Shown: piece by piece, positions 1 through 8,471 of the stretch
Layout of the letters: each line of letters opens with the position of its first letter
Numbering within the stretch: position 1 is the first letter of the stretch
Assembly: GCA_005884125.1 (NCBI GenBank)
Contig: VAXP01000098.1
Span: 26,700-64,574 of the forward strand
Direction: 5' to 3'
Origin: Actinomycetota bacterium
Lineage (GTDB): Bacteria > Actinomycetota > Acidimicrobiia > Acidimicrobiales > AC-35
Length of the DNA stretch: 37,875 nt
Notes under the pieces: generated by a model
The model's input: the letters and a program-made list of their open reading frames with translations, nothing else
What the model was told of the DNA's origin: nothing
Databases searched by the model: none
Made by a program: the position numbers and the translations under genes

Positions 1-1863
1 CCCTGGGTCGGACCGGGCACCTACGAGCTCGACCTGCGCCTCTTCGTCACCACCCACGAGCGGCCCAACGACGTCGAGCTGGCCGTCACCGTGTACCCCC
101 GCCTGCGCAACCGCTCCGAGTACGCCCGCTCCCTCGACGACAAGATCGGGCGAGGCCCCCTGCGCACCATCTCCAGCACCCTGGACCAGCTGGCGCCGGA
201 CTCGGGGGGCGCCTTCCTCGTGCGCATCCCCGTGCGCGATCCCGCGGGCCCGGCCGACTCCGGCCGGCTCAATCTCAGCCTCCCGGGCGTCTACCCCGTC
301 CAGGTCGAGCTGCGCCAGGCGGGCGGAGGCGAGACCCTCGACCGCTTCACCACCCACCTTCTCTACACGCCGCCGTCGCCCTTCTCGCAACCGTCGGCGC
401 CGGGGGCCCCGCTCCAGGTGGCCTGGGTCCTGCCCCTCAGCGCCCCGCCCGCGCTGCAGCCCGACGGCACCCGGAGCCCGCCCGCGCCCGCCTACGACGC
501 CGCGCAGGAGCTGGTGCGGGCCATCGACGGTCACCCGGCGGTGCCCCTGGTGCTCGCCCCCACGCCCGAGACCATCGAGGGCCTGGGCGCCAGCCCCCGC
601 GAGGGGGACCGCGCCGCGGTGACCACCCTCGCCCGGGACCTGGGCGGGCGCCAGGTCCTGGACGCCACCTATGAGCCCGTGAGCCTCAAGGCCTTGGGCG
701 ACGCGGGGCTGGAGGGCGAGGGCGTGGCCCAGGAGGACCTGGGCCGGCGCACCCTCTCCGCCACCCTGCGGGTGCGCCCCGATCCCCGCACCCTGGTGGT
801 CGACGGCCGGCTGGACGAGGTCAACCTCACCCGCCTGGCCGAGCGGCAGACGGACCGCCTGGTGATGCCCGACGCCGACCTGGCCCCGGTGCAGCTGCGC
901 CTCACCCCGGCCAGCCCCTTCCGCCTGGACAACAGGCAGCTGACCCGGCCCGAGGCGCTGGTCGCCGATCCCGGTCTGGCCGCCCACTTCGGCCCCACGG
1001 CGGACCCGGTCCTCGCCGCCCACCAGCTCCTCGCCGACCTGGCCACGATCTACTACGACAACCCCGGGCTCGTCCGGGGGGTGGTGGCCCTCACGCCCCG
1101 CACCTGGCAGCCCAGCCGCGAGCTCCTCGACGCCGCCCTGGACGGCCTGGGCTCCAGCCCCATCCTCAGCCCGGCCACGCTGGACACGCTCTTCGACACC
1201 GTGCCCGCCTCCACCCTGGTGCGCCGGCTCGGCCCCGGCCCGGCCGAGGGCGGCGCCCTGTCGGCGGCCGCCGTCCGCTCCGCCCGCGACAGGCTCGACG
1301 CCTTCGCGCCCATCCTGGACGCCAACTCCCCACTGCTCGACGCCTACCAGGAGCTGATCCTGGTCTCGGAGTCGGCCGACCTGCGGCCCCGGCAGCGGGC
1401 CGCCTACGTGACCGGCCTCGACCGCCAGATCGATCACCAGCTCGCCCTGGTGAAGCTGCCCTCGCGGCACACCATCACCCTGACGGCGCGGACCGGTGAG
1501 ATCCCCGTCACCATCGACAACGGCGCCGACCACTCCATCCACGTCGTCGTGCAGGTGGAGAGCGACAAGCTCGAGTTCCCCGCGGGAGCGGCGCGGCGCA
1601 TCGACCTCACCCCCCACCGCAGCACGACCGAGAGATTTCGTGTGCGCGCCCGCGCCACCGGCGCCTTCCCGCTCAGGGTCTCGGTGGCCTCGCCGGACGG
1701 GAAGCTCGTGCTGCGCCCGTCCCACCTCACCGTCCGCTCCACGGCGGCGTCCGGGGTCGGCGTGGTGCTGTCCGCCGCCGCCGGCTTCGTGCTTTTGACC
1801 TGGTGGGCCCGCCAGCTGCTGCGCGGCCGCCGGGCCCGCAACCGCCGTCTGGTCCCGGCGTGA
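1..1863 (+). CDS. DUF6049-like envelope protein, 5' end outside window
   Basis: The frame is open from base 1 to the TGA at 1861-1863, so the N-terminus lies outside the window. The visible 620 residues form a large extracytoplasmic protein: Pro/Ala-rich mixed domains, a late beta-sandwich-like stretch (around 1495-1740, with IPVTIDNGADHSIHVVV), then one C-terminal membrane helix (GVGVVLSAAAGFVLLTWWA) and a basic RRARNRR tail facing the cytoplasm. Its place directly before murJ, with a GTGA overlap, matches Rv3909 of M. tuberculosis, the DUF6049-type neighbour of MurJ/MviN. The family has no established reaction; a role at the cell envelope is inferred from topology and linkage to MurJ. The family call rests on context and architecture rather than on a catalytic motif. 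Confidence 0.75.
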   Translation, partial: PWVGPGTYELDLRLFVTTHERPNDVELAVTVYPRLRNRSEYARSLDDKIGRGPLRTISSTLDQLAPDSGGAFLVRIPVRDPAGPADSGRLNLSLPGVYPVQVELRQAGGGETLDRFTTHLLYTPPSPFSQPSAPGAPLQVAWVLPLSAPPALQPDGTRSPPAPAYDAAQELVRAIDGHPAVPLVLAPTPETIEGLGASPREGDRAAVTTLARDLGGRQVLDATYEPVSLKALGDAGLEGEGVAQEDLGRRTLSATLRVRPDPRTLVVDGRLDEVNLTRLAERQTDRLVMPDADLAPVQLRLTPASPFRLDNRQLTRPEALVADPGLAAHFGPTADPVLAAHQLLADLATIYYDNPGLVRGVVALTPRTWQPSRELLDAALDGLGSSPILSPATLDTLFDTVPASTLVRRLGPGPAEGGALSAAAVRSARDRLDAFAPILDANSPLLDAYQELILVSESADLRPRQRAAYVTGLDRQIDHQLALVKLPSRHTITLTARTGEIPVTIDNGADHSIHVVVQVESDKLEFPAGAARRIDLTPHRSTTERFRVRARATGAFPLRVSVASPDGKLVLRPSHLTVRSTAASGVGVVLSAAAGFVLLTWWARQLLRGRRARNRRLVPA

Positions 1864-3395
1864 GCCTGGACGAAGGCGAGATCACCCCGGGGGCACCGCC
1901 GAGGCCGCTGGGCCGGTCCACGGCGGTGATGGCCCTGGGCACCCTGCTCTCCAGGCTCACGGGCCTGGGCCGGGTGGTGGTGCTCGCCTACGTGCTCGGC
2001 GCCACCCGCCTGGCCGACTCCTACAACCTGGCCAACAACACGCCCAACATGATCTTCGACCTCGTGCTCGGGGGCGTGCTGTCCGCCACCCTCGTGCCCG
2101 TGTTCGTCGAGCGCCTGGTCACGCGCGACGACGAGGAGGCGAGCGGGGCCGTCTCGGCCGTGCTCACCCTGGCCGCGGCCGTGCTCGCGGTCGCATCGGT
2201 GGCCACGGCCGTGGGGGCGCCTTGGGTGATCCACCTCTACAACGCCCTCAACCACACCGGCGCAGCCCGCGACGAGCAGGCCGTCGCCACCGTGTTCCTG
2301 ATCCTCTTCGCCCCCCAGGTCGCCTTCTACGGCTTCGCGGCCCTGGCCGAGGCCGTCCTCAACGCCCGCCGGCGCTTCGCCGCCCCCAAGTTCGCGCCCG
2401 TGCTCAACAACCTGGTGACCATGGCCGTGCTGCTGGCGGCCCGGGCCACGGTGAGGGGCCTCTCCCTCCACGACGCCCGCCACCGCACCGGGCTCCTCCT
2501 GCTGCTGGGGCTGGGCACCACCGCGGGCGTGGCCCTGCAGGCCCTGGTCCTGCTCCCCGGCCCACGAGGCGGTGCGCCGCGTCGTACGCCTGTCGGGATG
2601 GACAGTCGGCTTCGTGGTCGCCAACCAGGCCGCCCTCCTCGTCGTGCTGGTGCTGGCCAACCAGACGGCCGGGGGCGTCTCCGCCTACCAGTACGCCTAC
2701 CTGTTCTTCCAGCTTCCCTACGGCATCGTCGCCGTCTCGCTCATGAGCGCCCTGCAGCCCGAGCTGGCCGAGCGCTGGTCGCTGCGTGACATCGCCGGCT
2801 TCCGGCGCCAGCTGGCCCAGGGCCTCCGCCTCACCACCGCCGTGCTCGTGCCCGCGGCGGTGGGGATGGTGCTGCTGGCCCGACCCCTCATCGGCGTGGC
2901 CCTCCAGCACGGGCGCCTCGACCCCCAGGCCGCCCACACCACCGCCGTGGTCGTGGCCTGGTTCGCGGCGGGCCTGCCCGGGTTCAGCATCTTCCTGCTC
3001 CTGGTGCGCGCCTACCAGTCGATGCAGGACACGCGCACGGCCTTCGCCCTCTACCTGGTGGAGAACGGATTGAACGTCGCCCTGGCCCTGGCCCTCTACC
3101 CGGCCTACGGCGTGCGGGGCCTGGCCGCCTCCCTGGCCGCGGCGTACTCCGTGGCCGCGGTGGTGGCCGCGGCCGACCTCCGGCGGCGGACAGGTGGCCT
3201 GCGGGTGCGACCGCGGCCATGGCCGCGGTGGTGGCCCTGATCGCGGCCCGCGTGGGGTCGGCCCACGGCGCCGGTCAGGTGGCGAGAGTCGTTGCCGGCG
3301 TGGTGGCCGGTGTTACCGTGTACGGCATCAGCGCGCGTGTCCTCGGGGTCGATGAGGTGACCGCGCTCCTCAACCTGCGGAGGCGGGCAGCATGA
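1860..3395 (+). pseudogene. murJ: MurJ lipid II flippase, broken by two frame changes
   Basis: MurJ moves lipid II across the cytoplasmic membrane. The GTG at 1860 overlaps the preceding TGA. The frame starts VSLDEGEITPG and carries MurJ-type helices to LLLLGLGTTAGVALQALVLLP near 2557. There the homology jumps to another frame (HEAVRRVVRLSGWTVGFVVANQ, from about 2563), which runs with further helices to LRRRTGGLR near 3203. It then returns to the first frame (ATAAMAAVVALIAARVGS, from about 3207) and ends at the TGA 3393-3395. At both joints some 14-18 residues expected in the family appear to be missing, so short deletions are likelier than single-base slips; the second restores the frame of the first. 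Both fall in cytoplasmic loops. This may be real decay or an assembly loss in GC-rich DNA. An essential gene would not be expected to be broken, which favours an artefact. Confidence 0.8.
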
Positions 3396-3757
3396 TCGGC
3401 AGTTGGCTGCTGAAGCTGGTGATCGGCATCGCCCTGCTCGGCGCCGTCGTGGTCGAGGCCGGCTCGCCCCTCGTCGTGCGAGCCCAGGTCGACGACGCGG
3501 CCCACGCCGCGGCCGACCAGGCCGCCTTCGTCCTGAAAGACAGTCACGCCACCCCTGACCAGGCGCTGGCCGCGGCCACCACCATCGCCCAGGAGAAGAG
3601 CGTGAGCCTCGTCCCCAACTCCTTCTCGGTCGACGAGCTCGGCGTGGTCCACCTGAGCGTCGAGAAGGAGGCGTTCTCCATGGTGCTCAAGCACGTCGAC
3701 CAGACCAAGAGCTGGTACCGGGTGAAGGTCACCGTCACGGCCAAGCCCGCCAGGTAG
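3392..3757 (+). CDS. Small membrane-anchored protein of unknown function
   Basis: The ATG lies inside an ATGA overlap with the end of murJ, so translation is probably coupled. The 121-residue product has one N-terminal hydrophobic segment (about residues 5-25, LLKLVIGIALLGAVVVEAG) followed by a soluble domain rich in Ala, Asp and Val, with a plausible helix (DDAAHAAADQAAFVLKD) and two strands near the C-terminus (YRVKVTVTAKPAR). The pattern suggests a protein anchored at the membrane with an outside domain. I do not recognise the family. Third-position G/C is high and the gene sits in tight tandem with its neighbours, so it is very likely real. Confidence 0.7.
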   Translation: MIGSWLLKLVIGIALLGAVVVEAGSPLVVRAQVDDAAHAAADQAAFVLKDSHATPDQALAAATTIAQEKSVSLVPNSFSVDELGVVHLSVEKEAFSMVLKHVDQTKSWYRVKVTVTAKPAR

Positions 3758-3766
3758 GCAGGACCG

Positions 3767-4609
3767 GTGACCGGCGTGGGCGTCATCACCGACAGCGGCT
3801 GCGACCTGCCCCCCGGGCTGACCGATGAGCAGGGCATCGACGTGGTTCCCCTGACCATCCGCTTCGGCGAGGAGGAGCTCCTCGACCGCCGCGACCTCAC
3901 ACCCCAGGACTTCTGGGCCCGCTGCGCCCGCACCCCGCGACTGCCCGAGACGGCGGCACCTTCCCCGGGCGCCTTTCAGGAGGCCTACGACCGAGCTGCG
4001 GCGGCGGGCGCGACCGGCCTGGTGTGCGTCACGCTGTCCTCGGCTCTGTCGGCGACCTACCAGTCGGCCGTCACCGCCGCCCAGGCTGTCGCCGACCGCA
4101 TCCCGGTGCGGGTCGTCGACTCGCGCTCGGTCAGCATCGGCCTGGGTTTGATGGCTCTGACCGCGGCGCGCATGGCCCGGGACGGAAAGGCCCTGGACGA
4201 CGTGGCCGGTGCGGCCGAGGACCTCGTCGGTCGCACCCGCGTGTTCGGGGCGCTCGACACTCTCGAGAACCTCAAGAGGGGCGGACGCATCGGAGGCGCC
4301 GAGGCCTTCCTCGGGTCGCTGCTCTCAATCAAACCCATCATCGAGGTGCGAGACGGCGTGGTGGAGAGCGAGTCGCGCCAGCGCACCCGGGGCCGGTCGC
4401 TGCAGTACCTGGTGGCCAAGGTGCGCGAGGCCGGCGAGGTCGAGAACCTTGCCGTCATGCACGCCCGCGCCGCCGACGTGGACCATCTCCTCGATCTCCT
4501 GGGCGCCGTGTACCCCCGCGATGGCATTCTCGTGGGTGAGATCGGACCCGTCATCGGCACCCACGCCGGCCCCGGATGCATCGGCGTCGCCTTCCACGTT
4601 CCCGGATAG
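3767..4609 (+). CDS. DegV family fatty-acid-binding protein
   Basis: The 280-residue product has the length and features of DegV proteins: the N-terminal VITDSGCDLP (ligand-contacting Thr/Asp/Ser), the conserved SPGAFQEAYDRA helix, LSSALSATYQSA, VVDSRSVSIGLG and the basic LKRGGRIGG loop. DegV proteins bind a single fatty acid; related FakB proteins hand it to the kinase FakA. No FakA-like gene is visible here, so the partner is unknown. The GTG at 3767 follows an AGGCAGGA ribosome-binding sequence at 3756-3763, nine bases after the previous stop. Fatty-acid binding is family knowledge; its role in this operon is inference. Confidence 0.9.
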   Translation: MTGVGVITDSGCDLPPGLTDEQGIDVVPLTIRFGEEELLDRRDLTPQDFWARCARTPRLPETAAPSPGAFQEAYDRAAAAGATGLVCVTLSSALSATYQSAVTAAQAVADRIPVRVVDSRSVSIGLGLMALTAARMARDGKALDDVAGAAEDLVGRTRVFGALDTLENLKRGGRIGGAEAFLGSLLSIKPIIEVRDGVVESESRQRTRGRSLQYLVAKVREAGEVENLAVMHARAADVDHLLDLLGAVYPRDGILVGEIGPVIGTHAGPGCIGVAFHVPG

Positions 4610-4639
4610 AGACACCCCGGCCGGGCCTGCCCTCGCAGA

Positions 4640-4651
4640 TACGCTCGGCCC
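4640..4651 (+). promoter_or_regulatory. Putative -10 element for a leaderless sigma-factor transcript
   Basis: TACGCT (4640-4645) fits the actinobacterial -10 pattern TANNNT. It is followed by six bases and then ATC at 4652, where the conserved sigma reading frame becomes continuous. The same TANNNT-plus-six-bases arrangement precedes the ATG at 6500. No clear -35 box or ribosome-binding site is present. A transcription start at 4652 is inferred. Confidence 0.4.
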
Positions 4652-5263
4652 ATCGACGTCACCGCCGACGAGCCCGACGACGCCGCGCTCGTCGCCGCCG
4701 CCCAGCAGGGCCAGGACGATGCCCTCGAGTCGTTGCTCCGCCGCCACCACCAACGGCTGCACGCCGTTTGCCGGCGGATGACGGGCCACGCCGCCGACGC
4801 CGAGGACGCCACCCAGGAGGCCCTCATCAAGATCGTGCGGGGCCTGCCCCGCTTCACCGGTGGCAGCGGCTTCGGCACCTGGGCCTACCGGGTGGCGGTG
4901 AACGTCTGCCTGGACGAGCTCCGCAGGCGGCGGCGCCGGCCCACCCCGGGCCTGCCCGAGGACGATGGAGCCGCCAACGGAGGGGCCACCCTGGGCGGCA
5001 GCAGACCCGCCCCGGCCCCGGTCGAGAGTGTGGTGGCCGACCGCGTCGACGTCGACGCCGCCCTGGCCCGGGTGACGCCCGAGTTCAGGGCCGCCGTGGT
5101 GCTGCGCGACCTCTGTGGGCTCGGGTACGCCGAGATCGCCGAGGTCCTCGACATCCCGCCCGGTACGGTCCGGTCCCGCATCGCCCGGGGCCGGGCCGCC
5201 GTGGCCGATCTGATGGGCGGGAACCTGAAGACACCGCCCGAGCGTCCTATCCCCAGTCCGTGA
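4652..5263 (+). CDS. sigM: ECF sigma factor (SigM-like); start codon unresolved
   Basis: This is an ECF-type sigma-70. Region 2 reads DDAALVAAAQQ...LLRRHHQRLHAVCRRMTGHAADAEDATQEALIKI, with FGTWAYRVAVNVCLDELRRRRRR at its end. A Pro/Gly/Ala linker follows, then region 4 with LRDLCGLGYAEIAEVLDIPPGTVRSRIARGRAAV. The place between murJ and trxB, followed by an anti-sigma gene, matches sigM (Rv3911). The first canonical start in frame is TTG 4733, but that would cut off the conserved first helix of region 2. Conserved coding reaches back to about 4652, where the codon is ATC behind a -10-like TACGCT, and the frame is closed by the DegV stop at 4607. A start at ATC, or a sequence error, must be considered. 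The coordinates use the conserved coding extent. Confidence 0.85.
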   Translation: MDVTADEPDDAALVAAAQQGQDDALESLLRRHHQRLHAVCRRMTGHAADAEDATQEALIKIVRGLPRFTGGSGFGTWAYRVAVNVCLDELRRRRRRPTPGLPEDDGAANGGATLGGSRPAPAPVESVVADRVDVDAALARVTPEFRAAVVLRDLCGLGYAEIAEVLDIPPGTVRSRIARGRAAVADLMGGNLKTPPERPIPSP

Positions 5264-5303
5264 CCGGCGATCGAGGCAGCCGCGCTATGAGGACAGCCCT
5301 CCG

Positions 5304-6167
5304 GTGAGCACCTTGCATCCCGACGACGAGCTCCTCAGCGCGGCGCTGGACGGGGAGGAGGAGGCCGCCGCGGCCCACGCCCGGACCTGTCCCGTCTGCC
5401 GGGGCCGCATGGCCAGCCTGCAGGCCGCCGCCCAGGCGGTGGGGGAGCCGGTGGCCCCCGTCGCCGCCCCGGTTCGCGACGCGGCCGTGGCCCGGGCCAT
5501 CAGGGAGGTCAGGGCCGCGGCCTCGGGCCCCTCTCCGGCCCACCGGGCGCCCCGCCCCCGCGCCCTACGCAGGTGGGCCCCCTGGGTCGCCGCCGCCTCT
5601 GCCGCCGCTGCCGCCGCCGCCGTCGCCATTCCCGTGGTCATGACCCGCGTCTCGTCGCACCCGCTGTCGGCCAGCCGGGCCCTCAAGTCGCCCAGCTCGG
5701 CGTCGCCGCCGGTGATGGACGGGGGAGACCTGGGATCCCTGTCCGATCAGGTCGTCCTCCGCGACACCGTGCGCCATCAGCTCGACGCCGCTGCCGGAGC
5801 GGGGACGCCGGCCCAGGCGGCTGCGCCCAACCAGAGCGGTCCGCCCAACCAGAGCGGTCCCGCCACCGGCAGCCCTTCCGGCTCCGCCGGTGGGGCCGGC
5901 CCATCGGGCCCGGCCCGGTCGGCCACGGCTGGCGCGGCCGCGGGCGCGGGCGCCAACCCCTCGCCCGCGTCCAGCAGCCAGTGCCGGGGCCCGGCCCAGC
6001 AGTACGGCGGCGCCGGCCTGGGGACCCTGGTGTACGCGGCCGCGGTGCGCTGGCAGGACGCTCCGGCCGAGGTTCTCGTGTTCCGGGTCCCGGGCGGCAG
6101 CCTGGGCTACCGCCTCTTCGTCATGGCCCGGGACGGGTGCCAGCTCCTCGTCGTGCAGAGCTTCTGA
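5304..6167 (+). CDS. Membrane-bound zinc-finger anti-sigma factor
   Basis: The N-terminal domain has the zinc-binding anti-sigma signature H-x3-C-x2-C (HARTCPVC, about residues 26-33) after an acidic helix (DDELLSAALDGEEEAAA). A basic Pro/Arg stretch is followed by one membrane helix (APWVAAASAAAAAAAVAIPVV, about residues 90-115). The outside part begins with a low-complexity linker holding a tandem 18-base repeat (5826-5861, NQSGPP/NQSGPA) and ends in a small domain with two cysteines (CRGPAQQY, DGCQLL). It lies 40 bases after the sigma factor with GTG 5304 as start, so it is almost certainly its anti-sigma factor, holding it at the membrane until an envelope or redox signal. It corresponds in position to Rv3912 (rsmA). 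The signal and protease are not shown by the sequence. Confidence 0.82.
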   Translation: MSTLHPDDELLSAALDGEEEAAAAHARTCPVCRGRMASLQAAAQAVGEPVAPVAAPVRDAAVARAIREVRAAASGPSPAHRAPRPRALRRWAPWVAAASAAAAAAAVAIPVVMTRVSSHPLSASRALKSPSSASPPVMDGGDLGSLSDQVVLRDTVRHQLDAAAGAGTPAQAAAPNQSGPPNQSGPATGSPSGSAGGAGPSGPARSATAGAAAGAGANPSPASSSQCRGPAQQYGGAGLGTLVYAAAVRWQDAPAEVLVFRVPGGSLGYRLFVMARDGCQLLVVQSF

Positions 6168-6474
6168 CCCACACCGCGGCGGTGGCCGCTCCCAGCCCGG
6201 CCGCCACCACCCCACCCGAAGGGAAGCCGGTGCCCCGGTGGCGCACCGAGATGAACCCGGCCCAGATCAGGCCCCCGGACGTCAGCAGCGCGCTCAGGGC
6301 CGCGACACGGGCGGTGCCGGCCCGGCCCACGGCCACCACCACCTCCGCGATCACCACACCGAAGAGGAGCCCGGCGATGAACGGCGTGGCCCCCCGGAGC
6401 TCGTACTCGCCCAGTATCAGCGCACCCAAGGCGGCCGCGGCCGCTCCGGCGAGGACCGAGGCAAGCTGGCGCAC
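6121..6474 (-). CDS. Small four-helix membrane protein, unknown
   Basis: Read from GTG 6474 the product is 117 residues with four hydrophobic segments: LASVLAGAAAAALGALIL, TPFIAGLLFGVVIAEVVVAV, VAALSALLTSGGLIWAGF and GVVAAGLGAATAAVWV. It ends in a short basic tail. An ATG at 6501 in the same frame would overlap the start of the divergent gene; the GTG at 6474 is preferred because a -10-like TACCCT lies nine bases upstream on this strand. The 3' end overlaps the end of the anti-sigma gene on the other strand by 47 bases. I do not recognise the family. The repeated hydrophobic periodicity and high third-position G/C support a real gene. Confidence 0.6.
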   Translation of the reverse strand: MRQLASVLAGAAAAALGALILGEYELRGATPFIAGLLFGVVIAEVVVAVGRAGTARVAALSALLTSGGLIWAGFISVRHRGTGFPSGGVVAAGLGAATAAVWVRSSARRGAGTRPGP

Positions 6475-6499
6475 CGGTCGGCAAGGGTAGTGTCGGGGC
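6475..6499. promoter_or_regulatory. Back-to-back overlapping promoters of two leaderless genes
   Basis: On the plus strand TAGTGT (6488-6493) is followed by six bases and ATG 6500. On the minus strand TACCCT (complement of 6484-6489) is followed by nine bases and GTG 6474. The two -10-like boxes share the base pairs 6488-6489. Neither start has a ribosome-binding sequence, which suits leaderless transcripts. Two polymerases could hardly occupy both boxes at once, so the genes may be expressed in alternation; this is inference. Confidence 0.4.
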
Positions 6500-6862
6500 A
6501 TGGCCCAGACCCGCTCTGCGGTGGCTCTCGGCGACTCGGCAGGGGCGTCTCCGCCCGCCACCACGGACCGGGACTGGCCCGCCCAGGCGGCCGGTGTCAT
6601 CGAGTCGGTGGTCACGACCATCCGCGATCGGTCGGTGGCCCCCCTGGAGGCCGTCGCCCGCGTCCTCGTGTACGGACTGCTGGCCGCGCTCGTCAGCTCC
6701 GTCCTCCTCGTGCTCGTCGCCGTGGCCGTCGTCCGGGTCCTGGTCGTCTACGTCCCGCCCCACCGGGCCTGGTTCGCCGATGCCGTCCTGGGCGGGTTCT
6801 TCAGCCTGCTCGGCCTGATCCTGTGGTCCCGGCGCCGTCCCCGTAAGGCCAGGGCCCGTTGA
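6500..6862 (+). CDS. Small two-helix membrane protein, phage-holin/YqjD-like architecture
   Basis: The 120-residue product starts at ATG 6500 behind a TANNNT box. The N-terminal 50 residues are soluble (DWPAQAAGVIESVVTTIRDRSVAPLEAVA, an amphipathic helix). Two membrane helices follow: VLVYGLLAALVSSVLLVLVAVAVVRVLVVYV and AVLGGFFSLLGLILW, ending in a strongly basic tail (RRRPRKARAR) on the cytoplasmic side. The architecture resembles small holin-superfamily-like membrane proteins of actinobacteria, but no defining motif is visible and no function is claimed. Its TGA overlaps the TTG start of trxB (TTGA), so the two are probably translated together. Confidence 0.7.
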   Translation: MAQTRSAVALGDSAGASPPATTDRDWPAQAAGVIESVVTTIRDRSVAPLEAVARVLVYGLLAALVSSVLLVLVAVAVVRVLVVYVPPHRAWFADAVLGGFFSLLGLILWSRRRPRKARAR

Positions 6863-7845
6863 CCACGTCGCCGGCTGGACAGGGAAGCCCGCCTATCGAG
6901 GTGGTGATCGTGGGCTCGGGGCCGGCCGGCCTGACGGCGGCGATCTACACGGCCAGGGCCAACCTGCATCCGCTGGTGATCGAGGGAGAGCCGTCCTCCG
7001 ACAGCGACCAGCCGGGCGGCCAGCTCATGCTCACGACCGAGGTCGAGAACTACCCGGGGTTCGAGGACGGGATCATGGGCCCCGAGCTCATGGCCCGCTT
7101 CCGGGGCCAGGCCGCGCGCTTCGGCGCCGGGTACCTCACGGCGAAGGCTTCGCGCGTCGACTTCTCGGCCCGTCCCTTCGGGATCTGGGTCGGTGACCCG
7201 GAGACGCCCGAGCCCACCTACCGGGCCCGAAGCGTGATCGTGGCCACGGGCGCCCGGTCCCTGATGCTGGGCCTGCCCTCTGAGGCACGCCTGCTCGGAC
7301 ACGGCGTGTCCACCTGCGCCACCTGCGACGGCTTCTTCTTCAGGGGGCAGCACATCGCCGTGGTCGGGGGTGGCGACTCGGCCATGGAGGAGGCCATCTT
7401 CCTGACCAAGTTCGGCGAGAGGGTCACCGTCATCCACCGGCGCAAGGAGCTGCGGGCCTCGAAGATCATGCAGGACCGGGCCTTCCGCAACCCCCGCATC
7501 GACTTCATGTGGGACGCCCAGGTGTCCGACGTCCTGGGCGAGCGGTCGGTGGAGGGTGTGCGCATCAAGAACGTCGCCACGGCCGAGGAGTCCACCCTCC
7601 CCGTCACCGGTCTCTTCGTGGCCATCGGGCACGCCCCGAACACCGACCTGTTCCGGGGTCAGCTCGACATGGACGAGAACGGCTACCTCGTCACGCACGG
7701 CGGGGCCCGCACCAACGTGGAGGGGGTGTTCGCCTGCGGCGACGTGCAGGACCACGTCTACCGCCAGGCCGTCACCGCCGCCGGGTCCGGCTGCATGGCC
7801 GCCATCGACGCCGAGCGCTGGCTGGACGCCACCTCCGACAGCTGA
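6859..7845 (+). CDS. trxB: Thioredoxin reductase (NADPH)
   Basis: This FAD enzyme passes electrons from NADPH to thioredoxin in the cytoplasm. Visible features are the FAD-binding VGSGPAGLTAA (about residues 19-28), GGQLMLTTEVENYPGF, the redox pair C153-A-T-C156 followed by DGFFF, the NADPH site GGGDSAMEEA (170-179) with the IHRRKELRASKIMQ loop, and the closing ACGDVQDHVYRQAVTAAGSGCMAA. At 328 residues it has the normal low-molecular-weight length. TTG 6859 overlaps the preceding stop by four bases. The substrate thioredoxin is encoded next. The order sigM, anti-sigma, trxB, trxA matches mycobacteria, where this sigma system is tied to redox stress; regulation here is inferred. Confidence 0.97.
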   Translation: MTTSPAGQGSPPIEVVIVGSGPAGLTAAIYTARANLHPLVIEGEPSSDSDQPGGQLMLTTEVENYPGFEDGIMGPELMARFRGQAARFGAGYLTAKASRVDFSARPFGIWVGDPETPEPTYRARSVIVATGARSLMLGLPSEARLLGHGVSTCATCDGFFFRGQHIAVVGGGDSAMEEAIFLTKFGERVTVIHRRKELRASKIMQDRAFRNPRIDFMWDAQVSDVLGERSVEGVRIKNVATAEESTLPVTGLFVAIGHAPNTDLFRGQLDMDENGYLVTHGGARTNVEGVFACGDVQDHVYRQAVTAAGSGCMAAIDAERWLDATSDS

Positions 7846-8034
7846 ACGTGCGGCGCCGGCCCGGCCCGCGGTTGGACACCGGGGCCCGCGGGGCACCGCG
7901 TCCGGGGCCGGGCCAGGTACTGTCGTGCTCTGCGTCCGCGGGGCGAGCCAGCCACCCCTGCCAGCCGGAATGGCCAGCCGCACGTGGACGTTGTGAGCTG
8001 CACAGGAGCTCACCGAGACCCGCAAGGAGCCACC

Positions 8035-8361
8035 GTGGCCGATGGAATCCTCACTCTCAGCGACAACACCTTCGAAGAGGAGGTGAAGACGGCGGATGTC
8101 CCTGTGCTGGTGGACTTCTGGGCGGAGTGGTGCGGTCCTTGCAAGATGATCGGGCCCCTGCTCGAGGAGATCGCCGTCGAGCACATAGGCCGGCTGCGCA
8201 TAGCCAAGCTCAACGTCGATGAGAACCTGGAGACGGCCCGGCGCTTCGAGGTGATGAGCATTCCCACGATGATCCTGTTCAAGGACGGCGACGTGCGGTT
8301 GCGCATCGTGGGCGCCAAGGGGAAGGGCCAGCTCCTCCAGGAGCTCCAGGCATTCCTGTAG
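8035..8361 (+). CDS. trxA: Thioredoxin
   Basis: The 108-residue thioredoxin has the active site W-C33-G-P-C36-K in the usual FWAEWCGPCKM context, the buried Asp (VDFW, D27), the cis-proline loop MSIPTMILFKDG and the end strand/helix VGAKGKGQLLQELQAFL. GTG 8035 is chosen because AAGGAG lies at 8024-8029 and the protein then has standard length; an upstream ATG at 7984 would add an unconserved 17-residue extension. A gap of about 190 bases separates it from trxB and includes a TANNNT-like TACTGT at 7918-7923, so trxA may have its own promoter. It is reduced by the TrxB encoded just upstream. Confidence 0.97.
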   Translation: MADGILTLSDNTFEEEVKTADVPVLVDFWAEWCGPCKMIGPLLEEIAVEHIGRLRIAKLNVDENLETARRFEVMSIPTMILFKDGDVRLRIVGAKGKGQLLQELQAFL

Positions 8362-8471
8362 GGCCGAAGGCCGAGGCCGCTTCCACGCCTGCCTCCCCCG
8401 GTGCCTCCCAGGGCGGGGGTGGGTCGCCGCTTGGCCCGCAGCCCGGGCTACCGCTCGGTCCCGGATCCCGC

